Positions 1 through 11,765 are shown, counted from the stretch's first letter. The stretch is 64,000 nt of DNA from Paragonimus westermani (GCA_008508345.1 QNGE01003620.1:1-64000), one strand, 5' to 3'. Notes: generated from the letters alone by a model not told the origin. Made by a program: numbers and translations.

Positions 1-654
1 GATCTAGGAATACGGTACTCAAACTCTTTCACTTTCTCTGAAAAAGTATGCTTCCAGTTAGCAAAAACTAAAAGAACAATGGGCTGTATCAAAAAACGTT
101 CAGTCTACCAGCTGTGAAGCTGACGCTCTACAAAATGTGTTTGACCTAAAATCGAATATTGCCCTTTCATTTACTGCCATCTACGCAAGTCTGGTAGGCT
201 TGTGTTAGAAAACCTTCAACGATCGTTTACCGAAGGATTATTGGGATATACTTCCTCGCTCCCCTACAGACAACGCTATGGGAAACTTGGTATTGATTCA
301 CTTTGGCTGCGTAGACTAAAGTTGAACTTGACCCTGCTGTACAAACTCATACATTCGGATGCGATTACCAAAGCGTTTACCGTCCACCTACAACACAGCC
401 CTCCAAACAATCTAAGAAATAAGGGTTCCAACATACTAACCCTGATATTCCGGAAAAATATACGTGCAAAGTCATTCCTTGTAAAATATTCCTACGGTTG
501 GAGTGAACTTCCGAATGAAGTCAGAGCCGGCAAAAACATTCAGCCTTTTCCAAAAGATTTGGATAGCTGTCTTACACTATCGAACACAGTGTCTATCTTC
601 AAACTCTCTGTATCACTTGATGAACGTTTTGAGTGTGACCCGAGAAACATTTAA
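1..654 (+). pseudogene. LINE reverse transcriptase C-terminus (CR1/Jockey-like), truncated by window edge
   Basis: This is the last part of a non-LTR retrotransposon polymerase: the thumb/connection region that follows the RT palm. An open stretch of 150 codons (202-654) reads like the family consensus in order: LENLQRSFTEGL (usual LE-VQRRFTRRL), then LGIDSLWLRRLKLNL (usual L-LLSLEYRRLRGDL), then YKLIHSD, and finally YGWSELPNEV (usual VWNSLPE-VV). Bases 1-200 continue the same homology in broken frames (DLG, SFTFSEK, then a Lys-rich stretch), so at least one frameshift lies before 202. The RT active site would lie left of the window. This is decayed transposon DNA, not a host gene. The family call rests on motif order recognised by eye; the exact LINE clade is uncertain. 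Confidence 0.65.
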
Positions 655-1470
655 CTGTCAGATGCGTATAACGTAGATAACGACTCCCGCTGTCCAACTT
701 CCCTCGGAAAAGGCATGCTTGAAACGGTTTGTTATATGGTTTACTCACACGACCATTTAGCATACGGCCTAATGCGCGCTCACTAAACCGTTTAAAAAAC
801 CCATGGCATGCGTTGCTTCATGTATATGCAGTGCCCAAATTGTCAGGACATGTGAACTTGGCGTTTATTAATAAGTCCAGCAGAACGACATCATGTGAGC
901 TTCTGTCATCACACGCACATTTCATGTGGCCCTTCAAACCGTCGACTCATTTCTTCGTTTGCTCGAGTTAATCCCGGGTGGATGGCAAAACGCCACGACA
1001 AACAGTAAATAGAATTATATATTTCAATAATCAAAGTAAAAATAATATCGTGTGAGTACTTTGTCAAAAAATTCTGCATACACATCGTCTGTCATATTAA
1101 ATGTTATAACCCTACATTTTCTTATCCGAGGTGTGAAATTACATACACTTTTCCGATCGTCATATTATCCTTTGAGCGAGGAAATCTTTCTACGACGGAT
1201 GGACAGATGTCTTAGCTGAACGGTTCGCGAGATGTTTAACTTTTTGACGTTTTCGGGCAATCAAAGAAACCCTGCGTCAGACTCCGCCCAATCGTTTGCT
1301 GGATTTTGGGATTTTCTGCCCTGCCTAGCCGAAGCCGAACTATCTTGGCGTCATTCGGATGCCAATTTTATCCCCTAATGGCCAGACACTCCAGGGCCTT
1401 CTTCCAGGGGTGACCTTATACTAGTTAAAAAATTGTCCGTCCCATAACCTTGTGAAAAGTAAATAAATGT
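655..1470. other. Non-coding stretch between LINE relic and LTR element
   Basis: About 800 bases with only short reading frames. I recognise no protein, RNA or repeat here. It is the left genomic flank of the CsRn1-type element, and its last four bases (AACA, 1471-1474) are that element's target-site duplication. Confidence 0.5.
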
Positions 1471-1474
1471 AACA

Positions 1475-1857
1475 TTTAGTGCTCGTCGCACTAAGTCGCG
1501 TTTTCCCCAGGTACGCAAACGTCGGACGCGATGAGCAAAATGGCCGTTGCGAAGAGAGACCAAATCTTTATTCGACGAAATGTACGGGTGGTATCTGATG
1601 GCGCAATAAAAGGCATCGACACGCGAATCAGCTAGAGAGACTAGAGACTAGCCGTCGATAAGCGAGTAAACCGGAAGAATGTGACACGTGTGTCCTTCGG
1701 GTTCGCACCACGGTCACATGACATGCAGGCAAACAATCGGACTGCATACATCATGCGAACTTTCTTAATAGCCTAGGTACAATATGCAACTATGAGTTTC
1801 GGAACTATTCTACACACCATACCGCAGGCGGGCTAGTGAAATCTCCGGGGTGCTACA
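1475..1857 (-). repeat. 3' LTR of the CsRn1-type element
   Basis: 383 bp, ending at GCTACA on the + strand (TGTAGC at the - strand start). Over the first 353 bp it differs from the other LTR at only two positions, but over the last 30 bp (1828-1857) at ten. On the - strand it carries AATAAA (1567-1572), a possible polyadenylation signal. Confidence 0.9.
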
Positions 1858-1874
1858 TAGTTCCCCCCTAAAAT
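1858..1874 (-). promoter_or_regulatory. Polypurine tract of the CsRn1-type element
   Basis: On the - strand the run TTTTAGGGGGGAACTA lies directly before the TGTAGC start of the 3' LTR. This is the expected place for plus-strand DNA priming in an LTR retrotransposon. Confidence 0.7.
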
Positions 1875-2409
1875 GGTACTGTGTCAACAACCCTTTGATC
1901 CTGGCGAGGATAACTGGGGCCAGTCACCCTTAGCCTGATCTGGTTCACAGCGTACTAGCTTATATTCAATCAGCCTGCGATTCGTACCACAATCCCCAGA
2001 CGCCGCAGGTGGAGGAGCACTGATGCCCACAGTTCCTAGCGAGCTCCCACTCGAGCATCCTCCCTTGAAGTTGCCGCAACAGCCGTAAAAAATGTTCGAG
2101 GCGAGGCATCCACGGAACGTTCAAGCCCGACACCCAACACGAGATCGAGGATGATCGCGATTGAAGATGCTACATACCTCATGCCAGACATGCGACAGGA
2201 AATAAGACGAGACTGGCTGAGTATCAGTACAGAAATAAATGACGTATTCAACCAAATTATACAGCGAATACGAATATTCGAGAGAGGAACCACCTGGAGA
2301 AACGCAGTTGTTTTTTTATTTTGGAAACGATATTTTTGTATTTTTTATTTTAAAAATGTTCGAGATTTTTTTCTTATGAGCGAAGAGAAAAAACGAGATT
2401 TGACAAACG
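1875..2409 (-). other. 3' non-coding region of the CsRn1-type element
   Basis: About 535 bp between the end of pol and the polypurine tract. No domain is recognisable. It includes an A/T-rich patch (2308-2400). Short reading frames here look incidental. Confidence 0.5.
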
Positions 2410-5400
2410 CTAGTCTTGTATGAAGCGTTTCGGCCATTGCACCCCACGACCCGAACGCGTTACGGCGGGTACTGGCATCATCGGTGAAGTCGTGACGTAT
2501 GCTGAGGACGATGTGCTTGGGCTAGGCTGTTTCGAAACAGCTTCCGGAGTGGACAGGGGCTGCGGAGAAGCATTGAAGGCTTCCTCCGTCTTTTTGTGGT
2601 AGGCAGGCGTCAGACGATCGATGCTAACCGCGTCCCGAATTCCCTGGTGCTCAAACACGTAGAAACGGTCCTTCCGTTGAAGTGCTCTGAAAGGACCTTC
2701 GTAGGTGTGCTCGAGCGAGAGTCGTAAGCCATCCACAGGAGCAAACACATGCATGCAGTCGTGGAGGTCTTTGGGAACAAACGTCTTGCGGCTTCGTTCT
2801 CGTGTGTCCGTGACATGGAGGTGGCCCATGTTCGAAGCGAGCTGTTTGGCGTGTGATGCATCATGTCGAAGGACGTCGGTGGCGAATGAGAAGTAATCGC
2901 CAGGAAGACGCAGTTGTTTGCCGTACACAAGGTCGACGCTGGCAACTTGAAGGTAGGCCTTAAGGACGGCACGGATGTCGAGTAAAATCATTGGCAGGGC
3001 GTCTGTCCAACAGGTTGCATCGACCGCGGCGAGGGCTGCTTTTAGCTGTCGGTGGAAGCGTTCGACCATACCGTTTGCAGCCGGGTGGTATGCTGTAGTC
3101 CGCATGCGATGACATCCAAGCGCGCTCATTATTTCCGCAAAGGAACCGCTCTCAAATTGAGGGCCACGGTCGTGGCCGGTTAACCACGAGATGCTACACA
3201 ACGCTCAACGAATGCGCGTGCTACAGTCTCAGAACGAATGTCGGGTATGGGGACGGCCTCTGACTATGGCGTGAAACGATCTGCCATCGTCAAGAGATAT
3301 GTAATTCCATCTGAAGGTGGCAAAGGACCTAAAATTTTGATGTGGAGATGTACAAGCCGAGATGTAATCGAAGGGATTCGGCCAATCGGGGCCGACACAT
3401 GGTGGTGAACCTTGGCTTGTTGACAAGCTGGGCAAGATCGTGCCCACATGCGAAGATCATTTCGCATACCATGCCAGACGTACCCACCGGGAGTGAGCTT
3501 GGCCGTGGCCCGGATGTCATGACGGGTGATGTTGCGTAGCGTGTCGAACAAGCATCGTTGGAAAAGAATAGGAACTGCTGGACGTGGATGTCCAGTAGAG
3601 GTATCACAGATGATAGTGTCTGCAGACGCTGGCAAAGGTTGATCAGTCAGCCGTAGAGCTGGTTGTTGGCAGGAGGCGCGGAAATCATTTTCCGAACGTT
3701 GTGCGTTGGCCATAGCGTTTAAGTCGATTGAGTCGTGACCAACTAATGCCGACACTCGGGACAAAGAGTCAGCCACAACGTTATCGCCGTCAGAAACGTG
3801 GCGTACATCAGACGTAAACTGGGATACGAAGTCCAGATGGCGAACTTCGCGGGGCGAATGTCTCTCAGAATTACTGCGGAAAGCAAAAACCAACGGTTTG
3901 TGGTCGGTGAAAATCACAAACTGGTTTCCCTCGAGGGCATGTCGGAAGTGACAAACGGCCGAATAAACTGATAATAATTCACGACCGAACGTGCTATACC
4001 TTGTTTCAGCCGGAAGTAAACGTCTGGAAAAGAAAGCGAGCGGTTTCCAGAGTCCATCGAGGAATTGTTGAAGTACGGCGCCGACTGCGGCGTCTGATAC
4101 GTCAACAGCTATATTTTTTCCGCGGCCAAGTTGAAGTGGTGCATCATAACGGCGGTGGCTGATGCATCCTTGATTCTATCAAACGATTCGATGGCTGTCG
4201 TTGATAACTCTACGACTCCGTTGACACGGCTGCGGAGTAAATCGGTTAAAGACTGCATAGTCTGAGCGCAATGCGGAATAAACCGCCCATAGTAGTTGAC
4301 CATCCCGTTAAATCGACGAATAGCAGCGAAGGTGGTTGGACGGGGAAAATCGCAGGTTACTCCTACCTAATCGGTTTATGGTCGAATACCTTGTTGGTCA
4401 ACGTGGTGCTCTAAAACCTCTACTGCTGGCTGGCCAAAAACACACTTTTCCGCATTATTCGTTATGCCAAAAGTTGCTGATCTGTCGAAGAGCTGTTGCA
4501 GATGAATCTGGTGTTCTTCAGCAACGCTTGCAAATAATAGGTCGTCGATGTAAGGGTGGACGAAATCCAGACCCCGTGTGATGTCATCGATAAAACGTTG
4601 AAACGTCTGTGCGGCGTTTCGAAAACCAAAAGGTACGCGTAGAGATTCGAATAAAACGAATGGTGTGATGACGACTGTCTTGGCGACATCCTCGTCCGCA
4701 ACCGGGATCTGGTGGTATGCGCGCACCAGATCAGTTTTCGAGAAAACACGAGTACCATGAAGGCTAGCCATGATATCCTGTATTTTCGGATTTGGGTACC
4801 CGTCGGGTACTGTGATGTTGTTGAACGTACGATAATCTCCACAAGGGCACCAATCGCCCGGCACTTTAGGGACCATGTTGAGTGGAGAGGCCCAAGGGCT
4901 ACTAGACTGGCGAAGGATTCCGAGCTCAAGCATATGTTCAAACTCAGCGCGGGCTATTTTAAGCTTCTCTGGTGTCGAACTGCGATCTTTGGCGAACAGC
5001 GGCGGGCCTATCGTTACTATATGGCGCCTAGTGGAACTTCTGACGACAGGCAGGGATGAAGACCGTCGAAAAGCAGTCGGATACTTATCGATTAAAAAAT
5101 TAAAGAAGTTTAGTTCCGTAGAGCTTTGATATACGGGACTGATTGATAACTTATCGGTCAAAATCCCGGTAACTGTAAGCTCTGTCGTTTGATCGACTAG
5201 ACGGTGTCGTCTTGAATCATCTAAAAGGTCGAAGTGCTGGAGGAGGTCGATGCCAATAATCGCCATTTGGACGTCGGCGACCGTGAAAATTCAGCGGAAT
5301 GGCCTTCGGAGACCTTAATTAAGTGTGTGGGAGCGCTGACCAGACACTTGTATAGTGCTTCCGCTGGCCGCGCGAAGATCCGAAATGTATGATCCGTTTA

Positions 5401-5530
5401 GTTCGTGGGCCTTGTGTGGGATCCCGCTGACCTCGGCACCTGTGTCGATAAGATAGCGAATCCCCGACTCGTGATCTTTTAGAAAGAACAGGCGACCAGG
5501 CGGGCAAGTTAAATCGTTAAACATGTGGAT
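2410..5530 (-). pseudogene. Pol (protease, RT, RNase H, integrase) of the CsRn1-type element, frame-broken
   Basis: Protease motif LIDTGAEVSG has its catalytic DTG at 5446-5438. RT spans about 5266-4376 with SPWASPLNMVPK, GDYRTFNN, FSKTDLVRAYHQIPV and the active site YIDD (4552-4541). The thumb follows in VNYYGRFIPHCAQ (about 4300-4260). RNase H covers roughly 4105-3750, with ETRYSTFGRELL readable in a shifted frame and IFTDHKPLVFAF intact. Integrase (3700-2410) has the zinc region ending CPACQQAKVHHH, then DRGPQFES and TTAYHPAANGMVERFHRQLK with the catalytic Glu. Frame changes occur near 5315/5266, 4376/4303, 4109/4105 and 3264/3201. The first catalytic Asp of integrase (usual HIDIVGPLP) reads HIKILGPLP, so the enzyme would be inactive. 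The reading frame ends at 2410, leaving a 0.5-kb non-coding 3' region. Confidence 0.92.
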
Positions 5531-5563
5531 TTGGCTGTCCTGTTTACTGACCGGACCGAAGGT

Positions 5564-6330
5564 ACAAGGCTGTCGGCATCGTCGGGCTTTGTTGCTAAAT
5601 TGCTTGTGGTACCAGCAGCGATCTGGATTAGCGTCCGGTGACGGCTGACGAGAATCACCTGATCCTGAGTGGCTACTGTGTCGTCGGATGGGGGTAGTCG
5701 AACGTGTCCTCGAACGCTGCGTCGTTAAGGCCTGAAGTTGTTTAGTTAGGGTGGAAACTTGAGCAGGTAGGGTGGTAATTGCGCCCTGACTAATCGAAGC
5801 GAGCTGGGAAACAGCGGTGCCGTATGTTCCCCCGATCCGGTCGGCGACATCAGTCAAGGTTGACAACTTTGCTGATGGGTTTGCACTAAGAATGTTTTAC
5901 ATATTCTTGAGCAAACGCTGTAGCCACATCTCCCTAATTAGAAACTCTTCCGTGTTGTGCCTGCTAACCGCTGCATGTGGCGAAGGAGCTGCGATGGTTT
6001 ACAATCACCGAGCTCGGCCGCACTTAAAAGCTGAGAAGTACGTTAGCGTTCGGACAAGCCAACGCGCTTGAGTACGGCCGCTTTGAGTTGCTCGTACGTT
6101 CTTGTGGAGTCCGGTACCTCCAGAATATCGTCCGCCTCGTCAATGACGTGAGGTGGCAGTGCCACAACTACCTGATGAAAACGCGTTAGCTCTGAACTAA
6201 TCCGTCGTAGTGCAAATGTGGCTTCTAACTGAGCAAACCACAATTTGGGATTATTCTCTCTAAAAGGTGCAAACGGTACGGCTAATGCACCGACCGAAGC
6301 GTCTGACAAAACGTGCGGTTGAGCCCACAT
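5564..6330 (-). pseudogene. Gag of the CsRn1-type element (frame-broken)
   Basis: Structural nucleocapsid polyprotein of the retroelement. The likely start is the ATG at 6330-6328 (MWAQPHVLSD); the upstream open frame runs through the primer site and is not a credible start. Capsid-like sequence with FRENNPKLWFAQLEATFALR, then VVALPPHVIDEADDILEVP and YEQLKAAVLKRV, matches CsRn1-family Gag and the copy at 39.4-40.2 kb. The frame breaks between about 6043 and 5866, then resumes into an Arg/Ser-rich linker and the zinc finger CWYHKQFSNKARRCRQPC (5617-5564). The finger has the spacing CX2HX9CX3C, the CHCC type of this clade rather than the CCHC of most retroelements. Protease follows in the same frame. 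Confidence 0.88.
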
Positions 6331-6461
6331 TAAAGCGGAATGGATAATAAATCGATTTTTTAAAATAATGAATATGCAAAACGTATTAAAGAAACAGCAA
6401 CTCACAGTTATACAAAAGGTAAACCTATAGAAAACAAAAATTATCCGAACGGGCTTAGCAG

Positions 6462-6478
6462 TCACGTCGGAGCCCACA
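6462..6478 (-). promoter_or_regulatory. Primer binding site, tRNA-Trp type, partly decayed
   Basis: Two bases inside the 5' LTR the - strand reads TGTGGGCTCCGACGTGA. The complement of a eukaryotic tRNA-Trp 3' end is TGGTGACCCCGACGTGA, so 13 of 17 bases agree, including the last nine. The copy at 40318-40334 agrees at 16 of 17, which supports tRNA-Trp as the ancestral primer. Confidence 0.75.
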
Positions 6479-6480
6479 AA

Positions 6481-6863
6481 TTTAGTGCTCGTCGCACTAA
6501 GTCGCTTTTTCCCCAGGTACGCAAACGTCGGACGCGATAAGCAAAATGGCCGTTGCGAAGAGAGACCAAATCTTTATTCGACGAAATGTACGGGTGGTAT
6601 CTGATGGCGCAATAAAAGGCATCGACACGCGAATCAGCTAGAGAGACTAGAGACTAGCCGTCGATAAGCGAGTAAACCGGAAGAATGTGACACGTGTGTC
6701 CTTCGGGTTCGCACCACGGTCACATGACATGCAGGCAAACAATCGGACTGCATACATCATGCGAACTTTCTTAATAGCCTAGGTACAATATGCAACTATG
6801 AGTTTCGGAACTATTCTACACACCATACCGCAGACAAGCTTTTGAAACCCCCAGGCCGCTACA
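6481..6863 (-). repeat. 5' LTR of the CsRn1-type element
   Basis: 383 bp, same length as the partner at 1475-1857. It starts at TTTAGTGCTC and ends at GCTACA on the + strand. It is followed directly by AACA (6864-6867), the right-hand target duplication. Confidence 0.9.
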
Positions 6864-6867
6864 AACA

Positions 6868-8400
6868 TCCCGTTATTTTGAGATTGAATCTGTGAAGCGA
6901 GCAATCTATCTCCTACTCTGTTGTGTGCGTCGTTTGTCTTAACCACGTCCTTCTTGATGACACGCTTCACGTTTATGCTATTGTCTATTTATTTGTTTTT
7001 GTATCGTTTGTAATTATCAGCAGTGACCGCGCATAACTCAGCGTGCTTCTCATATATGCGTCGAGAGTTGTAAATTATTATTGAGCCTACCAGCTGTGTG
7101 GGTCGCGGATGGACATCTTGGTTGGTAGATGGTGAGCCAGCAGCACCATGACAACCGGGACACCGATGGTTGGTTGCAGTCGTGCTGTCACTATCATTGG
7201 ACCGAGAACAATGGTGCACTGGGAACTGCCAACGGCTATCTTAGAAAATAAGATTAGCACAGTTTCCCAGACTCAAGTGGACCGCAATAAGTTGGTTCGC
7301 CTGCCACACAGACATTTGGACTGAGGTTGAAGGTTCTATTTGGGGTTTCTCACTCGCTTTAACCACTGATCAGATTGAACAGATTTCACCTGCCTTCTCG
7401 ATGGACTGGCTAATATCAGGTATGATCCTTGGGTGACGTCCGTATACAGTGCTGTACGTTGAGATCCGAGATCCCGGACCTTTGTCTGCTGCTGGATGTG
7501 GGATCCATTAGCCGGGCGTGAATGGTTGCGTTGGGGGTGCGGTACGGTACCGGGTGTAATGCGGTGGAGGGACCATAGACATTGCAATTTGAACAAACTC
7601 GCCGGATATTCTTTAGTAATAAATTGCGCAGTATCCCCGCGTTCTAGCAAGCTGCCAGCGTGTTTGTCAGAAGGACTTCCGGCATTCTTCAGTGACAGTC
7701 GATTAACACCAAGATGTGCTAGTGGCTTAGAGATGGACCACAGAAGTTAGCGTGCACGCTGTACCGTGATATGTGACTCTCAGACCGAGAAATCAAATTC
7801 TTTGGTTTTGAATTTACTTTATTAGGACACACGCCACGTCCTTAGCTGTCGTGTGTAGGTCAACGTTTATCGCCAGCAGGCTGCACATCTGCCTTGTCAG
7901 TAACTTTACCTTCTTAAAACCCAAGTGGTTTTTGTGTAAGTAGTTAAAAGCGTCTTGAGCAGCAGTGGAGTTGTGATCAAGCGGTCGTGGCGGTCCAACC
8001 CTCCGGGAGTTTTTCTAAAGAGCTCCTCATGCTAAACGAAAAACCTGCGATGCTTTTCCACTTCGGACTGCCAACCTCCCCACGAAGCCGAAATTACCGG
8101 GGGAAGGTAGTGTCTCATGCACTTCCCCAGTTCCTTTGTTGACACTGGAGCTGCCCGCCTGCTAACGTTCCACTGTTTTGTCATAATGGGTCGAAAAATT
8201 CATAACAGGAAGTCATCATGCGGATTTGTCTTGCCAGTTTGATGTGGAATGTCGTTATTTCAGCCAGCCGCGGGTATGCCCTGCCGCTGAGCCATGGCGG
8301 CCATAGGTCTTGCGGTGGGCTTATTTGGATAGGGCAAGAATTCTAATGCTCGGTGGTCCACGACCCTCATAATCTTTAACCCAAACGGGTGTTTTTGTAA
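6868..8400. other. Unannotated stretch right of the CsRn1-type element
   Basis: Only short reading frames, the longest about 104 codons on the - strand (7336-7650). I recognise no domain, RNA or repeat. Part of 8000-8400 may be the decayed C-terminal continuation of the Gypsy relic at 8410-8905, but I cannot align it with confidence. Confidence 0.4.
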
Positions 8401-8409
8401 TAGTCAGTG

Positions 8410-8905
8410 GTCCGTAAGACACCTAAAGCTTCTTTCTACGACTGCCTCTATCTTCGTTCTGCAGCACTGAACGGGCCGTAAACACAAATGACCAGACGCC
8501 ACCTTTCTTCCAGCACGGCTCCGATTCCAACATCGGCGTGGTGCGTTTGAATGACAGCACAAAGCACTCAATAATGCGTGGTATAGTGTTATGTAGCGTC
8601 TTCATATTTCTGCACCCACTTCCGTCCGTCGGGAGGATTGGCGAGCACTGGCTGCGCCTCCGTTACAGAACTTGGGATAAACCTGAAATAGTACTTTAAG
8701 CACCCCATAGTGGATTTCGGACGTCTTTGGTCCTTTGGTGATTTCATACTGACCAGCCGTTTCAACCGACTTGGATCCACTCATCAGTTTCTAGTGCTCA
8801 TCTTGAGGCTGAAGAAAGCGCGTTCCGCGATACCGAAAACTCATTTCGAGGGCTTAGTTGATGCATTTCTGGCAAAACTTTCAAACGGTTCGATAGGGCA
8901 GTGAT
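8410..8905 (-). pseudogene. Ty3/Gypsy RT thumb and RNase H relic
   Basis: Reading on the - strand from 8905, scattered frames give the end of a Gypsy-type RT. First comes KPSK-VFGIAERAFFSL (compare KCVFG in the element at 1.5-6.9 kb), then VDPSRLKRL, then PKDQRRPKS and LKYYFRFIPSSVTEAQPVL, the usual thumb motif followed by the linker to RNase H. Further on (about 8560-8450) DVGIGAVLEE and FSAAERR match the RNase H start, where TDAS is replaced by THHA. Stops and frameshifts are frequent, so this is an old fragment. The motif order supports the call; the family is not determined. Confidence 0.55.
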
Positions 8906-11199
8906 CATACTCCTGTCTGGCTTCCACAAAAGGAGGTCCTGTAGTTCTGGTGAGCCAGTACTTCATCAGGGTTGTTGGTCACCTACAGGAATATGCCAGT
9001 AGACGCACGTGATCCAAGCAGCATGAAATTGCAGTGGAACGGACCACAGGAATTTTTGGTGATTGTCAAGGATCTGGACACAGAGGTAAGCGGAATCGAC
9101 ACTTTCACCACTGCCAGGTCAATACTAGAGAGTTGCTCATCACCTTACATGGCTCCATGTTAGTCGCTTCACACCACCGCAGTTGTGAATTCGATGGTAA
9201 CCAGCACTCTTCACTACTCTGCGCTGTTCGCTCAGCAACCTTTATATAAACAACATTTGGGTTTGCCCGAGCAAGTGAAGATATTCGGGTGGTGATATCG
9301 TCACGCTGCGATTAATGCAGTGCCTTGACATCCAACCCCGCTTACTGTATGTCAGCACAGCTTTTCAAAGAAATCGGGCCACCATCAACCCGCCAGATTT
9401 GAAGTTGGCGGAGTTGTCCCAATGAAATTGGCGAAAAGATGTCCGGTCATTTCATTAAAATGCATTTTATTAAAAGGTCTTCGAGTGCTGTATGCAGTGA
9501 CGGAAGTGATTCAGTGTCTGCATTGCCTTCAGCTCCACACTAGATGAACTACTGGAGAGAACCAGAAACTACACAAGAACACATCAGTCTCTGCGAGCGA
9601 AACAACATTGTCTGACCGAGTAATAGGAGGCGACGACATGTAACGTCAGATGTCTGTGCATCTCTTGGTTGCAGAACAGCATTATGTGGGGCAGAAACGA
9701 GCTCATCTTTCAACATAATAAATCCACTGCGTCTCGTGCTCGCAATAAAGTTGTGCTGCGCTCCGGATTCAATTGCTAACTATTTGTACAAAAGTGCGTC
9801 GCCTTAGTCTACAATGTGTACCCAGGACTAGTTCCACTGTTGTAAGCCGTCTTCCCCCTACCTGAGAAAGGACGTTCGGATCCCACGGACGTAGTCTGTT
9901 CTATCGACAGGTAACGCTGGACAAAAGGTGAGTGGGCCGAAAGCAAAGGTCGTCGCAAAACAACCGGCGATTCACAGCCTTGTGGATTGCCGTTGCATTG
10001 GATTACTGAAATGTGTATCGCTGCGAACAAGTAGTGCGGAACGGACCCGTCGACTGGGATGATCGCTTTCCACGGAGTACCGCAGATTCTTCGGAGATTG
10101 TTGAAACGAAGTCGTCAACACTATTCATATTTTACGATCGCTTCAAAAATTCAGTTCTTTCCCGTCCAGCATCGTTTGTCGGGGAGTGGTGTTGACGATC
10201 TCCGCAAGCAAATGTCTATAGTTTCCTCTCTGGCCGCCCACCATAAATTTTAATAGCAGACTGTTTCCTCAACTGTAAGCTGCAAACTTTGGTGAGCCAT
10301 CCTGCCATCTCAAATTAAGGAGCTAAACTTGACTTTCTGTGTGGCCTGGAATGTCGCAGGAATGATGTAATCTAACATCAAAATTTTCCGCCTCTCAAGC
10401 GGGATCTGTGCTGGCTATTCTGGAGAGGCAAAGTTTTTCATGGAACACAACACGTTAATCCTGAACGCCTAGTGACTCGCCGGGTGACGATCATACTATT
10501 TGCAACGTCTATCGACATCCCGGATCTCGGATAGTCGCGTTTTCGGTGCAGTGAGTGTCTACTACATTCCCAACCCCATGAGCAACTAATTACAACCGAA
10601 AAAGACGGTTATACGTTCGAGTTTGTTGTCAATATGATGCTAATGTGCAAGGAAAGTGGCCAAAACCGAAAGGAAGGAAACATCAATGAACCTCGTTGTG
10701 GAATCTGCCAGATTTACTATATCCGAGACCAACTAGTTACATCAAGATGGCCAAATACAGTGAAGCAGGCAATGGAAAGCCGACAAATCGTAGTGAAATG
10801 AAGGATGCAGATAGAGAACTGTTCAGCAGCAGGAGGATTTAGCTTCAAAAGAACAGGTCTTGGTGAGAAAACAATAATGAGCCTTAGTTTTATGCTGACA
10901 TAAACGGTGGCCGGAAGAACAGTCCGTCACCAGCGTAATTCGAATGGCCGGGGCAATCAATCCAAGAGGACCCCGAATAGATGAAGAGGAACAGTTTACG
11001 AGAGCAGAATAAGTGAAGGCACCAAGCGTCGTCACTATCGTGCCTTCACACGCCTGACCGTGGTCACACAATTAATATGAGCAGCCGTTGCAACACCTGT
11101 TAAGGTAGCTGCCTCTGTTGAGTGTTTGACAACTGCTATGTAATCTATGAAAGGTTTGCGGCCGCGTTACCTGACTGTGTTTTCATCTCATTGATCCTT
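8906..11199. other. Unannotated stretch
   Basis: About 2.3 kb with no reading frame over 85 codons. I saw no recognisable protein motif, RNA gene or long repeat. It lies among transposon relics and may itself be decayed repeat, but nothing in the sequence shows that to me. Confidence 0.35.
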
Positions 11200-11765
11200 C
11201 TTATCACATTCCATATATTTTTGGTAGATGGTGCGATCTCTCCTTGTGAACACTGTTCTCACCAGTCGAATTACGCGTGTGACAAGTCATTTCTTCTACA
11301 AACGTTAACCTTGATATCACGTACTCGTGAAAAATTGTTCTCGTGTGGTTTTTTCCCCTCACTTCTCAGTTTTAGGCCTTCGTTTATGTGTACCTCGATT
11401 TCATTTGAGCCTGATCGTCTAGTCTTTACAAAAGTTCTGCATTCGTTTGTGTTTACGTGAGCCGCTAGTCCCGGAAGTTATACATTCGGTTTGCTGTAAT
11501 TTTTCCTGAAAATATTTCATGATAATTCTCCTTTACATTAACACATTATTAATGAGACATTGGCCTTTGCGACCGTCCGTCTTTTAGTTTCGAACCGATT
11601 ACTCAGCGGGATGGGATTTTGTCGAGACTGGCTGTATTACACACGGTATTAATTTGGATTCATCCTACCGACAGACGTTTCAACTAGGTGGAGCGCAGTT
11701 CGAAGAACCATTAGACGTACGGGAGTGACAACACCGGCAACCGAAACTAGTATAGTCTCCCGAAA
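11200..11765. repeat. Diverged interspersed repeat, copy 1
   Basis: This segment aligns collinearly with 29600-30165. Shared anchors, in order, are ACG followed by a G-rich CTTGAT block, GTTCTCG, CGCTAGTCCCGG, ATTCGGT, CATTAATGA, CGAAxCGxTT and CGAAGAAxCATxAxACGTxCGGGAGT. Identity looks low, with several small indels, so this is an old family. No coding capacity is visible. The family is unidentified; a decayed LINE 5' region or LTR is possible. Confidence 0.55.

Larger units (their letters stand above)
1475..6863 (-). mobile_element. CsRn1-clade Ty3/Gypsy LTR retrotransposon, complete structure but inactivated
   Basis: A 5389-bp element on the - strand, bounded by two 383-bp direct repeats (1475-1857 and 6481-6863) and flanked by the duplication AACA (1471-1474 and 6864-6867). 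Reading on the - strand the order is 5' LTR, tRNA-Trp-type primer site, Gag with a CHCC zinc finger, protease, reverse transcriptase, RNase H, integrase, polypurine tract, 3' LTR. That is the Ty3/Gypsy order. The CHCC finger and the tRNA-Trp primer site are hallmarks of the CsRn1 clade first described from liver flukes. Several frame breaks, in gag and pol, and a missing integrase residue show it cannot encode a working polyprotein. The LTR cores are nearly identical although the coding part is broken. Confidence 0.93.

Noticed and set aside
10310..10560. A LINE endonuclease start (CVAWNVAG-like segment)
   Set aside because: Only one short motif resembles the endonuclease, and no further motifs follow in order.
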